Assembly: GCF_013520865.1 (NCBI RefSeq)
Contig: NZ_JACDXJ010000001.1
Span: 4,387,501 to 4,451,500 of the forward strand
Direction of reading: 5' to 3'
Origin: Microvirga mediterraneensis
GTDB lineage: Bacteria; Pseudomonadota; Alphaproteobacteria; Rhizobiales; Beijerinckiaceae
DNA length: 64,000 nt
Shown here: positions 1-9,513 of the stretch, piece after piece
Numbering within the stretch: position 1 is the stretch's first letter
Layout of the letters: the number at the start of each line of letters is the position of its first letter
The notes under the pieces: generated by a model
What the model saw: only the letters and a program-made list of their open reading frames with translations
The model's database searches: none
What the model was told of the DNA's origin: nothing
Made by a program: the position numbers and the translations under genes

Positions 1-116
1 GGTGCGGGATAGGAACTCCGGATGATCCGATTAATAACTCCGCATTTCTCCTGGGCATACGCCTGTCGTTTCCATGTATAACAGGCACGGCGACAAGCCA
101 GACACAAGGGTGACCG

Positions 117-896
117 ATGATGGACCTTCAGCGCAATGTTTTCAAAGCCGCTCTCAAGAACAGGCAGTTGCAGATCGGACTCTGGAGCAGCCTTTGCAGC
201 AATATCGTGGCGGAGATCATTGCTCATAGCGGCTTCGATTGGATCCTGCTCGACATGGAGCATTCCCCCAACGAAGTCCCGGGAATCCTGAGTCAACTCC
301 AGGCCCTTGCAGGCGGCACCGCCACTCCCGTCGTGCGTCCGGCCTGGAACGATCCTGTTCTCATCAAACGCCTCCTCGATATCGGCGCGCCGGCTGTTCT
401 GATTCCCTTCGTGCAGAACGCGCGGGAAGCAGAGCAGGCGGTTGCCGCCTGTCGTTATCCTCCGGCAGGCATTCGCGGGATCACGTCGGTGGGCCGCCCC
501 AGCGGCTATGGACGCTTGCCCGCTTATCTCAAGCAAGCGGACCGGGAAACCTGCGTCCTGGTGCAGATCGAGACGTCGGCGGCGTTGAGAGAGCTGGAGG
601 CCATCGCAAGCGTTGACGGAGTTGATGGCGTGTTCATCGGCCCCGCCGATCTGTCAGCATCTCTGGGGCATATCGGCAACCCGCAGCATCCTGAGGTTCA
701 GGCTGCCATTCAAGATGCCGTGCGACGGCTCCAGACCGTGGGAAAGCCTGGAGGCATCCTTGCACCGCGTGAGGCGGATGCACGCCGCTACATCGAGTGG
801 GGTTATGAGTTCGTTGCCGTCGGATCCGACCTGGGACTTCTCGTGAAAGGCGCTGATGATCTGGCGACCAGCTTCAAGCCTGTCTCTTCGGAATAA
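117..896 (+). CDS. HpcH/HpaI-family aldolase
   Basis: A 259-residue class II pyruvate aldolase of the HpaI (4-hydroxy-2-oxoheptanedioate aldolase) family. Such enzymes cleave 4-hydroxy-2-oxo acids to pyruvate plus an aldehyde in the cytoplasm, using a divalent metal. The family's residues are visible: DMEH with Asp46 and His49, Arg74 in VVRPAW, Glu152 in VQIET and Asp178 in GPADLS. Length is normal for the family. AAGGGTG about six bases upstream supports a start at the ATG-ATG pair. No other aromatic-degradation genes lie nearby, so the substrate cannot be assigned; a 2-keto-3-deoxysugar aldolase role is equally possible. Confidence 0.85.
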   Translation: MMDLQRNVFKAALKNRQLQIGLWSSLCSNIVAEIIAHSGFDWILLDMEHSPNEVPGILSQLQALAGGTATPVVRPAWNDPVLIKRLLDIGAPAVLIPFVQNAREAEQAVAACRYPPAGIRGITSVGRPSGYGRLPAYLKQADRETCVLVQIETSAALRELEAIASVDGVDGVFIGPADLSASLGHIGNPQHPEVQAAIQDAVRRLQTVGKPGGILAPREADARRYIEWGYEFVAVGSDLGLLVKGADDLATSFKPVSSE

Positions 897-1090
897 ACCC
901 TGGCAGCCATTTCAAAGGACATACGGTTGTCCGGAACATCGCTGACGCATGCATCGGCTCAAAGGATGAAGCCACTCGTGGACGCATCATGCGGAGCGGC
1001 AATGCCGCTCCGACCGCAAGTCCACTCTTTTGGGTCCGGCGCCCTCGCCTATGGCTGCGCGCGAACGCTATGTGCGCCCCTCAAGCAACC

Positions 1091-1408
1091 CTACTCACGC
1101 TCGACCTGCATGTCGTTGGTCTCGAACTGCATTTGATAGGGTGTCCGCGTCCGTTCGTAGGTGGCCTCGGCAACAGTGTCGGGCTCAAGCGCCTCTTCCG
1201 GTTCGGCATAGACCGGCCGCTTTTGTTCCTTGCAAAAATTCTCACAAATGCTTCGGGTCGCCCGGCGATTGCTCGCTTCAATGCGCTTGTTGAATTTCTC
1301 TTGCTGAGCAAGCCAGTTGCCTTGGTGGTCAGGCTCGCGAGCGCAAGCGAGGTTTGCCACGAGAAGGCTGGCGATCGCCAGCAAGATTGATTTCAGTCGC
1401 ATCATCAT
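1091..1408 (-). CDS. Small secreted protein of unknown function
   Basis: About 106 residues when started at the ATG triplet near 1402-1408. From there the protein begins with a basic residue and a hydrophobic stretch (LLAIASLLVANLACA), a good Sec signal peptide. The mature part is short, charged and carries two cysteines (CENFC), with no motif I recognise. A longer in-frame start 81 bases upstream would put about 27 extra polar residues before the signal peptide and is less likely. No strong ribosome site was seen. Function unknown. Confidence 0.5.
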   Translation of the reverse strand: MMMRLKSILLAIASLLVANLACAREPDHQGNWLAQQEKFNKRIEASNRRATRSICENFCKEQKRPVYAEPEEALEPDTVAEATYERTRTPYQMQFETNDMQVERE

Positions 1409-1731
1409 ACCGCCAACGATCACCCTGCCGGGCATGGTGTCCGAGCTTGTCGCATCATCACTGTGATTAAAATGGAAAAGCTGGATCACGAACGACCCTG
1501 GAGTCGAAGCGAGGTGACTACAAAGTATGACACCCCCATCGTCCGTTCACAGCGCATCGCGCGAGCCCAGAAGGCCGCGCCCAGGAAGAGCTGGGCATCG
1601 GATCGCGTCCATTGCTCCAGCCCCTCCTTCGACGAGCCCCGGCACAATCGCCAGAAAGGCCGAGCGCTCGGCAGACTCGCCCTCGTGAATTGCAGTCTTG
1701 TGCAATCGCCTGGAAACTGAGCGGAGCGACC
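1409..1731. other. Intergenic region, no gene seen
   Basis: 323 bases between the small secreted protein and the 3' end of the autotransporter. Open frames here run on into, or lie opposite, the autotransporter gene and have no recognisable protein. No RNA gene or clear terminator was seen. Confidence 0.5.
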
Positions 1732-4700
1732 TCAGAAGCGCCAGGTGAGGTTGCCCTTGACGGCGTGCTCCTGAGCCTGCGCGCCGATCTGGCCGGCATA
1801 GGCCACGCCCAGACTGATCGCGTCCGAGGCCTGCCAGTCGAGACCGGCTTCGGCCACCAGCGCATCCCGGTCCACCGGCGTACCCGCCACCGAAAAGACC
1901 GACGCCCCGCCGCCGAAGGCCAGCAGCGCCGCAGGCTCGACGTCGCCATAGGCATGGCGCCAGCCGAGCAGGCCGCGCGCCACCAGCGGCACCGTGTCGC
2001 TCAACCGGGCCTCGGCCCGCACGCCCAGCGTGGTGGTGGCCAGGGCGTGGACGCGGGCAGAGCCGGTCAGGGCCGCGGCGCCGCCGTCCTCGGCAAAGCC
2101 GTCCGTGTGCAGCCGCAGCACGGCGGCGCCGGCGAACGGCTCCAGCTGCACCGGCCCCAGGTCGATCCGATAGCCGGCCTCGCCAAAGGCCTGCGCGCTC
2201 CAGCCGTCATAGGAGGCGCCGGTCTGGTCGCGGAAGCCGGGGAAGCGGATGGCGCGGTTCACCTCGAGGGCATGCCCTGCAGAGGCCGCGCCCAGCCGCA
2301 GCGTGACCCCGCCCCAGGCGCCGGAGCCGTAGAGCGCGCCGAACACGCTCTCGGTGCGGCCCGACGCGAGGCGCCCGTCGATGTCGAAGCCGGTGCGGAT
2401 CAACCCGCCGGCCAGGCCGAGCCGGACCGCGTCGGCCACCGGAGCGTCGGCGCCGAGGATGAAGCCGCCGGTGGCGGTGTCGAGGCCGGCGGCGTTGCCG
2501 TTGGCGCCGGCCCGCCCCCAGGAGCCGAAGCCCTCGCCCCACAGGGCGAAGCGGCCGGGCGCAGGGGCGTCGGGCTGGGCCGGGCGGGCGGCCAGCGGCT
2601 GGCGCAGGCGCGTGAGAAGGCCGTTGCGCACCCGCTCGGCATCGCCCAGCGCGACACCCGCGGCCGTCGCATGCGCCTCCCCAGAAAGGGAATCGAAGGC
2701 GGTGCCCGCCTGATCTGCGGAAAGCAGCACGAGAGCCTCATAGAGGTCGTTGCCGAAACCCAGCATCTCGGTGGCAGCCGCAGCCGCTCGTGCATTGGGG
2801 CTTCCCGCAAGGGCGCTGAAGTCCACCTGATTTCTGGTCAACGTAAGATAGGCGTTGTGAGGGTCGTAAGAGAGCGAGGGAGTCAGGAAAGCAAGGTCGG
2901 ATGAGGCAGAGGCGAACCTGCCGGTGATCCCACCCTGGGCGCTCAGGATCGTGTGAGTGCTCCTCGCTCCATAGAGGCCCCGGACCGCTCGGACATTCAC
3001 CGTGCCACCCGAGAGTGTGGCCGCGCCCGTCGCAGCGATGAGATCGTGCGCGCCGTCTGCCGTCACATCGACCGTGTAGTTCGAACCGGCATCGAAGGCT
3101 ACGTTGCCGGCAACGTTGAGCGTGCCGGGCGAATAGCCGGGTGAGACGGTGCCGCCCTGCCTGACGATCAGTCCGCCGATCGTGCCTGAGCCGCCGATGG
3201 TGCCGCCCTGCTCGATCGTAAAGATCGAACCCCAGCGTGAATGGGGTGCGAGGTTGAAGGTACTTGCTTCCACCGAAACCGGGCCGGCGTAGCTCGTGCC
3301 GGTGAAATTCACCGTACCGCCGACAATCGCGAGCGATCCCGTTCCGGTGATGGACGCGTTGACGTCGTAGGTTCCGGAGCGGTTCAAGACCAGCGCGCCG
3401 TTGTTGACGATCGAGCCGGAGATGCTTCCCGATCTTCCGCCGTCGCCGATCTGGAGCGTCCCCTCTTCGATGACCGTGCCGCCTGCGTGGCTGTTGTTGC
3501 CGGTGAGGATGAGAGTCCCGCTGCCTTGCTTGGTGAGCGCCCCCGAGCCCGAGATCGATCCGGAATACGTGCCGGTATGGCCCTGATCGAAAATGAGGGA
3601 GGAATTGTTGGTGATGTTGCCCGAAAGGCTGGACGAATTCCCGATCAGCGTTCCCTGCGCGATGGTCGTGCCGCCGGTATAGTTGTTGTCGCCGGTGAGC
3701 GTGAGCCGGCCTGCGCCTTGCTTGACGAGTGCGCCGGCCCCGAGAACCGCTCCGCCGAAAGTGACGTCATCACGCCGGTTGAAAACCAGTGTGCCGTTAT
3801 TGGCGACGTCACCGAGGATCGACCCGCTCGTGCCGCCATCGCCGATCTGCAATGTACCGGCTGAGATGACGGTGTGGCCCGTATAGCCGTTGTCACCGGT
3901 CAGCGTCAGCTTGCCCGCGCCTGTCTTGACGACACTGCCTGGCATCAAGCCGTCGCCGATCACGCCCGATAAGGTGGCGGCCTGATCGGAACCTGTTGCG
4001 ATATCGATGTTGCCACTGAGCGCCATGGCGTTTGCGACATTGAGCTGATCTGCGCCAAATGAAAGCCTTGTGCCGTCGCGCGCATCGAGACGCCCTGTGC
4101 CAAGGGCATTGTTCGAGGCGAGTGTCAGGGTACCGGCTTGGAGCAAGGTCCCGCCGGAATAGCTGTTCGCTCCCGCCAGAACGATCGTGCCCGCGCCGAT
4201 CTTGGTGAGGCTTCCCGCGCCGGTGAGCGGAGCAGAGACCGTCGCGGTCGTTTGAGCACCCTCGGCCCAGAGGCGGCCGCCTCCGTCGAGAAGGAGCTCG
4301 CCCCCGCTGCCGGCCACGAGTTCGTAGCCCGACGTCAGAAATTCCAGCGTGCCGATCCGTTGGGCTCCCTCGACCGTGATGCGGCCTGCGGGACCGTCGA
4401 AGACACCAGTGCCGTTCAACCAGGAGCGCTGCCTGCCATCAGGTTCGAGCCACCGTGTCGCGCCGCTCCAGGTGCCGCTTCCACCTCTGTCTGCGCCATT
4501 GCCGCTCCAATATTGAAGCGCCGACCCGTCGCCTGTGACCAGGACATCCACCGTGCGTTCGCCGATATCGAGCCGCGTGACGACGTTCTCGATGGTGGGC
4601 GCCGAGCCGAGAGCCAAGCCCGCATCCGTCACGGTGTCGCTCGTGGAAAAGATCCGGTAGATGCCGGTGCCATAACCTCCACCGCCCGTCACATTGAGCG

Positions 4701-7323
4701 TGCCATTAATTGTGAGGGGTCCGGCGACATCGAACAGCGCGGCACCCGAAGGCGCGTCGAGACTGACGTTGGTGGTTGAGCCTGCCGCCAGGCTGAGGCC
4801 ACCCATGCGAAGCGTGCCGCCGTTCTGTCCGCCGAACAGCGCGCCACCGCTTTCAACCGTCACTGCGCCCTCGACGGTGCCGCCCGCCGCAAAGAGAACA
4901 CCGTTTGGTCCAATCGCAACAGGTCCGCCGAGCGATCCCGACAGTTCCAGCACGCCCTGGCCGACCGTTGTGCCGCCGGTATGCGTGCTGGCGCCCGAAA
5001 GGACGAGCCTGCCGGTGCCTGTCTTCCGGAACGAGCCAGCACCGTTGAACTCACCCGAGAAAGTGCTGTCCGCCGTCTGATTGAGGGTGAGCGATTTGCC
5101 GCCAAGCGCGACGGTGCCATTTCCGGCGAGGTTGGAGAGCGTGGTTCCGGCCGCTGTCAGGCCGGAGATGTCCAGCACGCCATCGACACTCATGCCCCGC
5201 GACCGGCCGATATTGGCGTTGCCGGCCAATGCCAGGGTGCCCTCTTCGATCGCGATGGTCCCGATGAAGGGTGAGTAGATGTGGTCGAAGCGGGTGCTGT
5301 TGCCCGTCAGCGTGAGTGTGCCGGCACCGGTCTTTCTTACGGCCGCATAATTTTCCAAGCTGCCGGCAAAGGTACCATCTGCATCCTGATCGATTGTGAG
5401 CGAACCGCTGTTGCCCAGATAGAGCCTGCCCGTCTCGGAACCGGATAAGTTTCGGAAGACCAGATCTCCCGAGCCCGAGGTGCCCAGCATGCTGTCGATC
5501 TGGACGGCGCTTGAGTTTGCGATGCTGCCGTATCCAGTCAGCCTGAGACCGCCCCCACGGATGATGGTGGCACCGCTGTAACCCTGCTCGGCATAGAGCG
5601 TAAGCGCTCCTCCGCCATCTTTGATGAAGGATCCAGCGCCGATGATCCGGCCGGCGAAGTCACCGATGCTGCCCTGGTTGATGATGAGCGTTTTGTCGCC
5701 CAGGACGATATTGCCGGGCGCTGGCTCACCAAGCGCAGTTCGCGCGAGGCCTGGGACTGTAGTGCTGAAAGCCGACAGGCCCGAAATGTCGAGCGTGCCG
5801 TCGAGGCGCAGGCTGGCCGCACTCGCAAGGTTGCTCACGCCCGTCAGGGCCAGAGTGCCCTGGCCGATGACGATGCGGCCTCCGTACGCGTTTGCTCCCG
5901 ACAAGGTAAGCGTTCCGCTGCCCTGCTTTTCCAGCGTGCCGATGCCTCGAAAAGCCCCGTTGTAGCTGAAGTCCGACGGCGCATTGACCGTGAGGGCGCT
6001 CATGTAGCAGCTGCCTGATGGGCAATTGCCATAGTCGATGACAATGTCTCCCTCGATCACGGCGCCGGCGGAAAGATTGAGCGTGCTGTCCCCTGTGACC
6101 CTTATCGCGGCACCGCGTACGCTGCCGGCAAGCCCCCCGCTGACGACAGCATTCGCCTGCAGGGTGATTTCGTGGCCCGTGCCCTCGCCGTCGATGGCCG
6201 TGCCGCCGGACGTCGACCCGTTGCCGCCCCGCACAGACGAATTGACCGTGACGTCTGTGTCCGTACGCAGGAATATGCCGGTTCCGCCGGTGATACCTTC
6301 GCCCCCGCGGATGGGAGCGAATGTGTTTGCGTGGCTGGTACCTTTCAGCTCGATGCCGGTTCCCCCCAGACCGGTGTAGGCACCGTTCGAGCCGACCCCG
6401 CTGTTGCCGCCGCGGATTTCGGCCGAGACCGTCACGTCGCCCGATGCCTCCACGCCTGAGCCGCCGGTTCCGCCTTGACCGTTGTTGCTGTCGCCACCGT
6501 CGCCGCCGATAACCATCGCCTCGATGCTGGTGGAGCGGCTTGTCGAGTACACGCCCGCGCCGCCGCGACCACCCTTCCCGAGGCCGAGGCCGTCCAGCCT
6601 GTCGTTGCCGCCGCCGCGACCACCCTTGCCGCCCATCATGACGGCGCGCACAGCCAGTGAGTCGGCATTGGTGGCGGCGATCCCTATCCCGCCGTCGCCG
6701 CCGCCACCGCCCTGACCTTCTCCACCATGGCCACCATCCCCACCGGCACCGCCGACTGCCCGCTGCGTGATGCTGTAGTCAGTGCTGTTCTGCAGCACGA
6801 GACCGAAGCCACCGCCGCCACCGCCAGTGGTGCCGTTTCCGCCCTTACCGCCCCGGCCGCCGCTGAATTCCCGGTCCGCGATTGGTCCCGATACGTCGTT
6901 GAAGCCATGCGCGGCCCCGCCGCCGCCGCCGCCTCCACCCCTCCACGTGGCGTCCTGGCCATTGCCTCCATCGCCCCCGAGGCCATCCCTGACACCGGGC
7001 TGACCGCCGCTCCCGCCTGCGGCGGTCCCTGATGAGGTTCCACAATCCGAGTCCTCACAGCCCGTTGGGCTCCCACCATTTCCACCTGTAACGCCGGCTC
7101 CGCCTCCGCCGCCGCCATTGAGGCCCCGGACGACAGTGCCGCCTGTTTCGCCGGTTCCGGAAAAATGAGACTCTCCGCCGGACGAGATGAAACCGGCGTC
7201 TCCTCCGTCGGCCAGGACACCCGATGCGCCGACCATTGCGCAAATTGCCACCGAGCCGAGCAGGGTGGCGCGGAAGGAGCGATGCTCAAGGGCAGGAGCA
7301 GGAGGCGGGATCAGGTCGTGCAT
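1732..7323 (-). CDS. Giant glycine-rich autotransporter adhesin
   Basis: A 1863-residue type V secretion protein. It opens with a basic, extended signal region (about residues 1-38, ending in a VLADGG-like site). Next come about 300 residues dominated by GG-rich runs (GGDGG, GGAGG). From about 460 to 1480 there are many autotransporter-associated beta repeats of the form GAGxLTLTGxNxYxGGTxIxxGTL. The C-terminal ~270 residues are a beta-barrel translocator starting near an ALWGEGFGSWG motif, and the protein ends in the outer-membrane-type aromatic WRF. The passenger should form a surface beta-helix; adhesion or autoaggregation is the usual role. No enzymatic domain was seen. It appears to be transcribed alone. 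Confidence 0.9.
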   Translation of the reverse strand: MHDLIPPPAPALEHRSFRATLLGSVAICAMVGASGVLADGGDAGFISSGGESHFSGTGETGGTVVRGLNGGGGGGAGVTGGNGGSPTGCEDSDCGTSSGTAAGGSGGQPGVRDGLGGDGGNGQDATWRGGGGGGGGAAHGFNDVSGPIADREFSGGRGGKGGNGTTGGGGGGFGLVLQNSTDYSITQRAVGGAGGDGGHGGEGQGGGGGDGGIGIAATNADSLAVRAVMMGGKGGRGGGNDRLDGLGLGKGGRGGAGVYSTSRSTSIEAMVIGGDGGDSNNGQGGTGGSGVEASGDVTVSAEIRGGNSGVGSNGAYTGLGGTGIELKGTSHANTFAPIRGGEGITGGTGIFLRTDTDVTVNSSVRGGNGSTSGGTAIDGEGTGHEITLQANAVVSGGLAGSVRGAAIRVTGDSTLNLSAGAVIEGDIVIDYGNCPSGSCYMSALTVNAPSDFSYNGAFRGIGTLEKQGSGTLTLSGANAYGGRIVIGQGTLALTGVSNLASAASLRLDGTLDISGLSAFSTTVPGLARTALGEPAPGNIVLGDKTLIINQGSIGDFAGRIIGAGSFIKDGGGALTLYAEQGYSGATIIRGGGLRLTGYGSIANSSAVQIDSMLGTSGSGDLVFRNLSGSETGRLYLGNSGSLTIDQDADGTFAGSLENYAAVRKTGAGTLTLTGNSTRFDHIYSPFIGTIAIEEGTLALAGNANIGRSRGMSVDGVLDISGLTAAGTTLSNLAGNGTVALGGKSLTLNQTADSTFSGEFNGAGSFRKTGTGRLVLSGASTHTGGTTVGQGVLELSGSLGGPVAIGPNGVLFAAGGTVEGAVTVESGGALFGGQNGGTLRMGGLSLAAGSTTNVSLDAPSGAALFDVAGPLTINGTLNVTGGGGYGTGIYRIFSTSDTVTDAGLALGSAPTIENVVTRLDIGERTVDVLVTGDGSALQYWSGNGADRGGSGTWSGATRWLEPDGRQRSWLNGTGVFDGPAGRITVEGAQRIGTLEFLTSGYELVAGSGGELLLDGGGRLWAEGAQTTATVSAPLTGAGSLTKIGAGTIVLAGANSYSGGTLLQAGTLTLASNNALGTGRLDARDGTRLSFGADQLNVANAMALSGNIDIATGSDQAATLSGVIGDGLMPGSVVKTGAGKLTLTGDNGYTGHTVISAGTLQIGDGGTSGSILGDVANNGTLVFNRRDDVTFGGAVLGAGALVKQGAGRLTLTGDNNYTGGTTIAQGTLIGNSSSLSGNITNNSSLIFDQGHTGTYSGSISGSGALTKQGSGTLILTGNNSHAGGTVIEEGTLQIGDGGRSGSISGSIVNNGALVLNRSGTYDVNASITGTGSLAIVGGTVNFTGTSYAGPVSVEASTFNLAPHSRWGSIFTIEQGGTIGGSGTIGGLIVRQGGTVSPGYSPGTLNVAGNVAFDAGSNYTVDVTADGAHDLIAATGAATLSGGTVNVRAVRGLYGARSTHTILSAQGGITGRFASASSDLAFLTPSLSYDPHNAYLTLTRNQVDFSALAGSPNARAAAAATEMLGFGNDLYEALVLLSADQAGTAFDSLSGEAHATAAGVALGDAERVRNGLLTRLRQPLAARPAQPDAPAPGRFALWGEGFGSWGRAGANGNAAGLDTATGGFILGADAPVADAVRLGLAGGLIRTGFDIDGRLASGRTESVFGALYGSGAWGGVTLRLGAASAGHALEVNRAIRFPGFRDQTGASYDGWSAQAFGEAGYRIDLGPVQLEPFAGAAVLRLHTDGFAEDGGAAALTGSARVHALATTTLGVRAEARLSDTVPLVARGLLGWRHAYGDVEPAALLAFGGGASVFSVAGTPVDRDALVAEAGLDWQASDAISLGVAYAGQIGAQAQEHAVKGNLTWRF

Positions 7324-7462
7324 AAGCGGATCTCAGTATAGCGATGGGCTGCGGCGCGCCGTCGGCGGGGAACAGGCGACCCGACGAGCAAGCTTAACCG
7401 CCATGCCGGTTTATCGGTTGAAACCGAGGCGCCCGACAGTCCAAACCTTGCATCGAATTCCT

Positions 7463-7509
7463 AGAGCCTCGAACGCAGAACCGGTCCCCGCTTTTGCGGC
7501 CGATGCTCT
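7463..7509. repeat. Dispersed AGCATCGGAC-type imperfect palindrome
   Basis: A copy of an interspersed palindrome with end arms AGAGCNTCG and CGATGCTCT and a GC-rich stem inside. It lies between the autotransporter and the regulator gene. Related copies are at about 8508, 8564, 9974, 41041 and 55072. Confidence 0.5.
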
Positions 7510-7531
7510 CATCCCGATGGATCCCGATCCG

Positions 7532-8455
7532 TCATTCGGCCATCGTCTTCGGTGCTACGCCGCCCGGGTCGCACACCTGCTCCGCCAGCCCGCGGAAATG
7601 AGCCATCTGGCCCGCCGACCAGGTTTCGAACTCGGCAATGAGATCCTCGGAGATCGCCCTCAGGTGGCCGCCCGCCGCGATGCTGAACCAGCCCAGCCTC
7701 TCGGCCTCGGCGAGCATGTTGCCGATATGCTGGCGGGAGACCTGGAAACGTTCGGCCAGGACGCGGTAGGTCAGCGACGGCAGGCCGGCATCCACGCCGC
7801 GTTGCGCGGCGTAATGCGTCCCCAGGATAGCGGCCATCAGCGGGTAGCCGCACTCGCGCTCCGTGAGCTGCACGATGGTCCGGAATGGCGCGAAGAGGCT
7901 GTCATCCTTCTGATAGCAATCCACGGATCGGCCAAGCCAGTCGCACATTCGTTCCGGCGAAGCGGAGATTGCCGCGAGGAGAGGCCTCGAGGACGGCTCC
8001 AGGCGCTCGGACGCGGCGAGAAAAGCCAACGGCGAGCGCGCAACCTCCTGGATCAGCGCCGCCGTCGGGCGCAGATGATAGCGCCGGCGGTCGCTCTCCT
8101 GCTGCTCGGCAACGACATAGCCGCCATGCCTCAGGTCCTTGATGAAGCCGGCAATCTGCCGGGGGCTAGCCACAGCGGTGCGCTGCAGTGCTGCGAGCGT
8201 GGGCGGGCTTCCCTCCCCTCTCTGCCAGCGGGCATAGCTCCCGATCAGAATGTAGCACGTCAGGTAGCGCAGCTTCTGCACGAAGACCTTGTTGCTCGGC
8301 CACGAGGCACCGGGCGGCCGGGTCATCGTCACGCAATAATCCACCAACGCGTCAGGAAAGTCCGGCGTTGCGAGAAGCGTCCGCGCCCATCTCCATGTCG
8401 GATGAGCCGCGTCATGAATTGTCGAATGGAACAGATTGCGGCGTGTCGTCGGCAT
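7532..8455 (-). CDS. Putative regulator with two winged-helix segments
   Basis: A 307-residue protein without a known name. Two separate stretches look like winged helix-turn-helix domains. The first is at about 85-135 (LAALQRTAVASPRQIAGFIKDL, then a basic wing, ESDRRRYHL), as in MarR proteins. The second is at about 228-262 (YRVLAERFQVSRQHIGNMLAEAERLGW). The part between is helical with no ligand-domain signature. It follows the autotransporter gene in the opposite order of transcription (it is upstream of it, same strand), so it may control it; that is inference from position only. Confidence 0.55.
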   Translation of the reverse strand: MPTTRRNLFHSTIHDAAHPTWRWARTLLATPDFPDALVDYCVTMTRPPGASWPSNKVFVQKLRYLTCYILIGSYARWQRGEGSPPTLAALQRTAVASPRQIAGFIKDLRHGGYVVAEQQESDRRRYHLRPTAALIQEVARSPLAFLAASERLEPSSRPLLAAISASPERMCDWLGRSVDCYQKDDSLFAPFRTIVQLTERECGYPLMAAILGTHYAAQRGVDAGLPSLTYRVLAERFQVSRQHIGNMLAEAERLGWFSIAAGGHLRAISEDLIAEFETWSAGQMAHFRGLAEQVCDPGGVAPKTMAE

Positions 8456-8507
8456 GCGGTTCTAGGGTGGGGTCGTCCGGTGAGCTCGCGCGACGAGGTA
8501 CCCTTCC

Positions 8508-8547
8508 AGAGCTTCGGACATCAATTCGAACTCACGTCCGATGCTCT
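8508..8547. repeat. Dispersed AGCATCGGAC-type palindrome
   Basis: Arms AGAGCTTCGGAC and GTCCGATGCTCT pair with a single mismatch across a 16-base loop. Same family as the copies at about 9974 and 55072. It sits in the 5' intergenic region of the two-winged-helix regulator. Confidence 0.6.
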
Positions 8548-8563
8548 CAGCTTTTGTTGTGCC

Positions 8564-8604
8564 GCATCGCACGCGAAACCGGTTTCCGCTTGTAGATGCG
8601 ATGC
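8564..8604. repeat. Variant dispersed palindrome
   Basis: Arms GCATCGCA and TGCGATGC enclose a second pairing segment (GAAACC with GGTTTC). It is a diverged member of the same interspersed family, only 16 bases from the previous copy. Confidence 0.45.
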
Positions 8605-8641
8605 CTTAGCTGGTGAAAACCTTGTCTCACATGATCTAAAC

Positions 8642-8672
8642 GTTCAATGGGAGCGACGGGCTCCCATTGAAC
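8642..8672 (-). terminator. Strong stem-loop after the NarL-type regulator
   Basis: A perfect 13-bp stem (GTTCAATGGGAGC with its complement) and a five-base loop, 20 bases after the stop codon of the gene ending at 8692. On the minus strand only a short U-rich stretch (GUUUAG) follows, so termination efficiency is uncertain. Confidence 0.6.
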
Positions 8673-8691
8673 AAACGCTTCTGCCGATGGT

Positions 8692-9513
8692 CTAGCTGTT
8701 CGGCGTGCTTTGGTTCGACGGCAAATGGCTTGCTGCCCAGATTGCAGCCTGTGTGCGGTTTTTCGCCTGGATCTTGCGCAAAATCGCTTTCACATGGACT
8801 TTGACGGTCGCCTCGGTGATGTCGAACTTTCGGGCGATGATCTTGTTCGAGTCGCCATCCATGAGGCAACGCAGGATCACCGTCTCGCGGACGGACAGCC
8901 CTTTCGCAGGAAGGCTTGCCTCATGGTTTTCTTCGGACACCGGCGCCGGCTTGGCATGGTCGGCCTGCAGGTCCCGGTCACGGAGCAGATCCAGGATCGC
9001 ACCCGGGAAAATGGCTTCTCCCAGCATGACGAGATCCAGCGACTTCACCAGAACCTCGTGCGAGATCGACTTCTTGAGATAGGCATCCGCACCGGCCTGA
9101 AAGGCTGCAACCACCTGCTTGAGGTCGTACTCCTCGATCAGCATGACCACTTTGACGCTCGGATTGCCTTCTTTCAGCATCCTGGCCTGACGGCAGGTGG
9201 CATCATGGTCGCGGCTGGCATCGATGATGAGGACGATCGTGCTGTTCTCGATTCCCGGCACCACCCCCATTTCTTCCAGGCTCGCAGTGGCGACGGAAGG
9301 GGCATAGGCTGTCTCCGCAAGAATCCTGCGCAGGCCTTCCCTCAGCAAAGCGTTCGGCTCGATGAGAAGCGTCTTGACAGGGCGAGCGGCAACATGGTCT
9401 TCCGAAGCAGGCTCAACCGAACGGGCCAGCTCCATATATCTTGAATATGCAATATCCTTGGCCGAAGAGGCCCCAGGATGAGGAAGACTATCAAGATCGT
9501 AGGTGTTCCGCAT
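8692..9513 (-). CDS. NarL/LuxR-type regulator with degenerate receiver
   Basis: A 273-residue DNA-binding protein. After a 45-residue N-terminal tail comes a receiver-like domain (about 46-165), then a linker and a C-terminal LuxR-type helix-turn-helix (about 205-265; LSVRETVILRCLMDG, ATVKVHVKAILRKI). The usual acidic pair that binds Mg near the start of a receiver is replaced (LLIEPN rather than IVDDH), although an Asp-containing strand (LIIDAS) is kept. Regulation by phosphorylation is therefore doubtful. AAAGG eight bases upstream supports the start. A paralogue lies 0.5 kb upstream on the same strand. Confidence 0.8.
   Translation of the reverse strand: MRNTYDLDSLPHPGASSAKDIAYSRYMELARSVEPASEDHVAARPVKTLLIEPNALLREGLRRILAETAYAPSVATASLEEMGVVPGIENSTIVLIIDASRDHDATCRQARMLKEGNPSVKVVMLIEEYDLKQVVAAFQAGADAYLKKSISHEVLVKSLDLVMLGEAIFPGAILDLLRDRDLQADHAKPAPVSEENHEASLPAKGLSVRETVILRCLMDGDSNKIIARKFDITEATVKVHVKAILRKIQAKNRTQAAIWAASHLPSNQSTPNS

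Noticed and set aside
1612..2904. 430-residue plus-strand open frame opposite the autotransporter
   Set aside because: It is antisense to a clear beta-barrel gene and its Ala/Gly/Arg/Gln-rich composition fits the complement of GC-rich coding DNA.
7187..8695. 502-residue plus-strand open frame
   Set aside because: It runs antisense through the regulator gene and into intergenic repeats; no domain and skewed composition.
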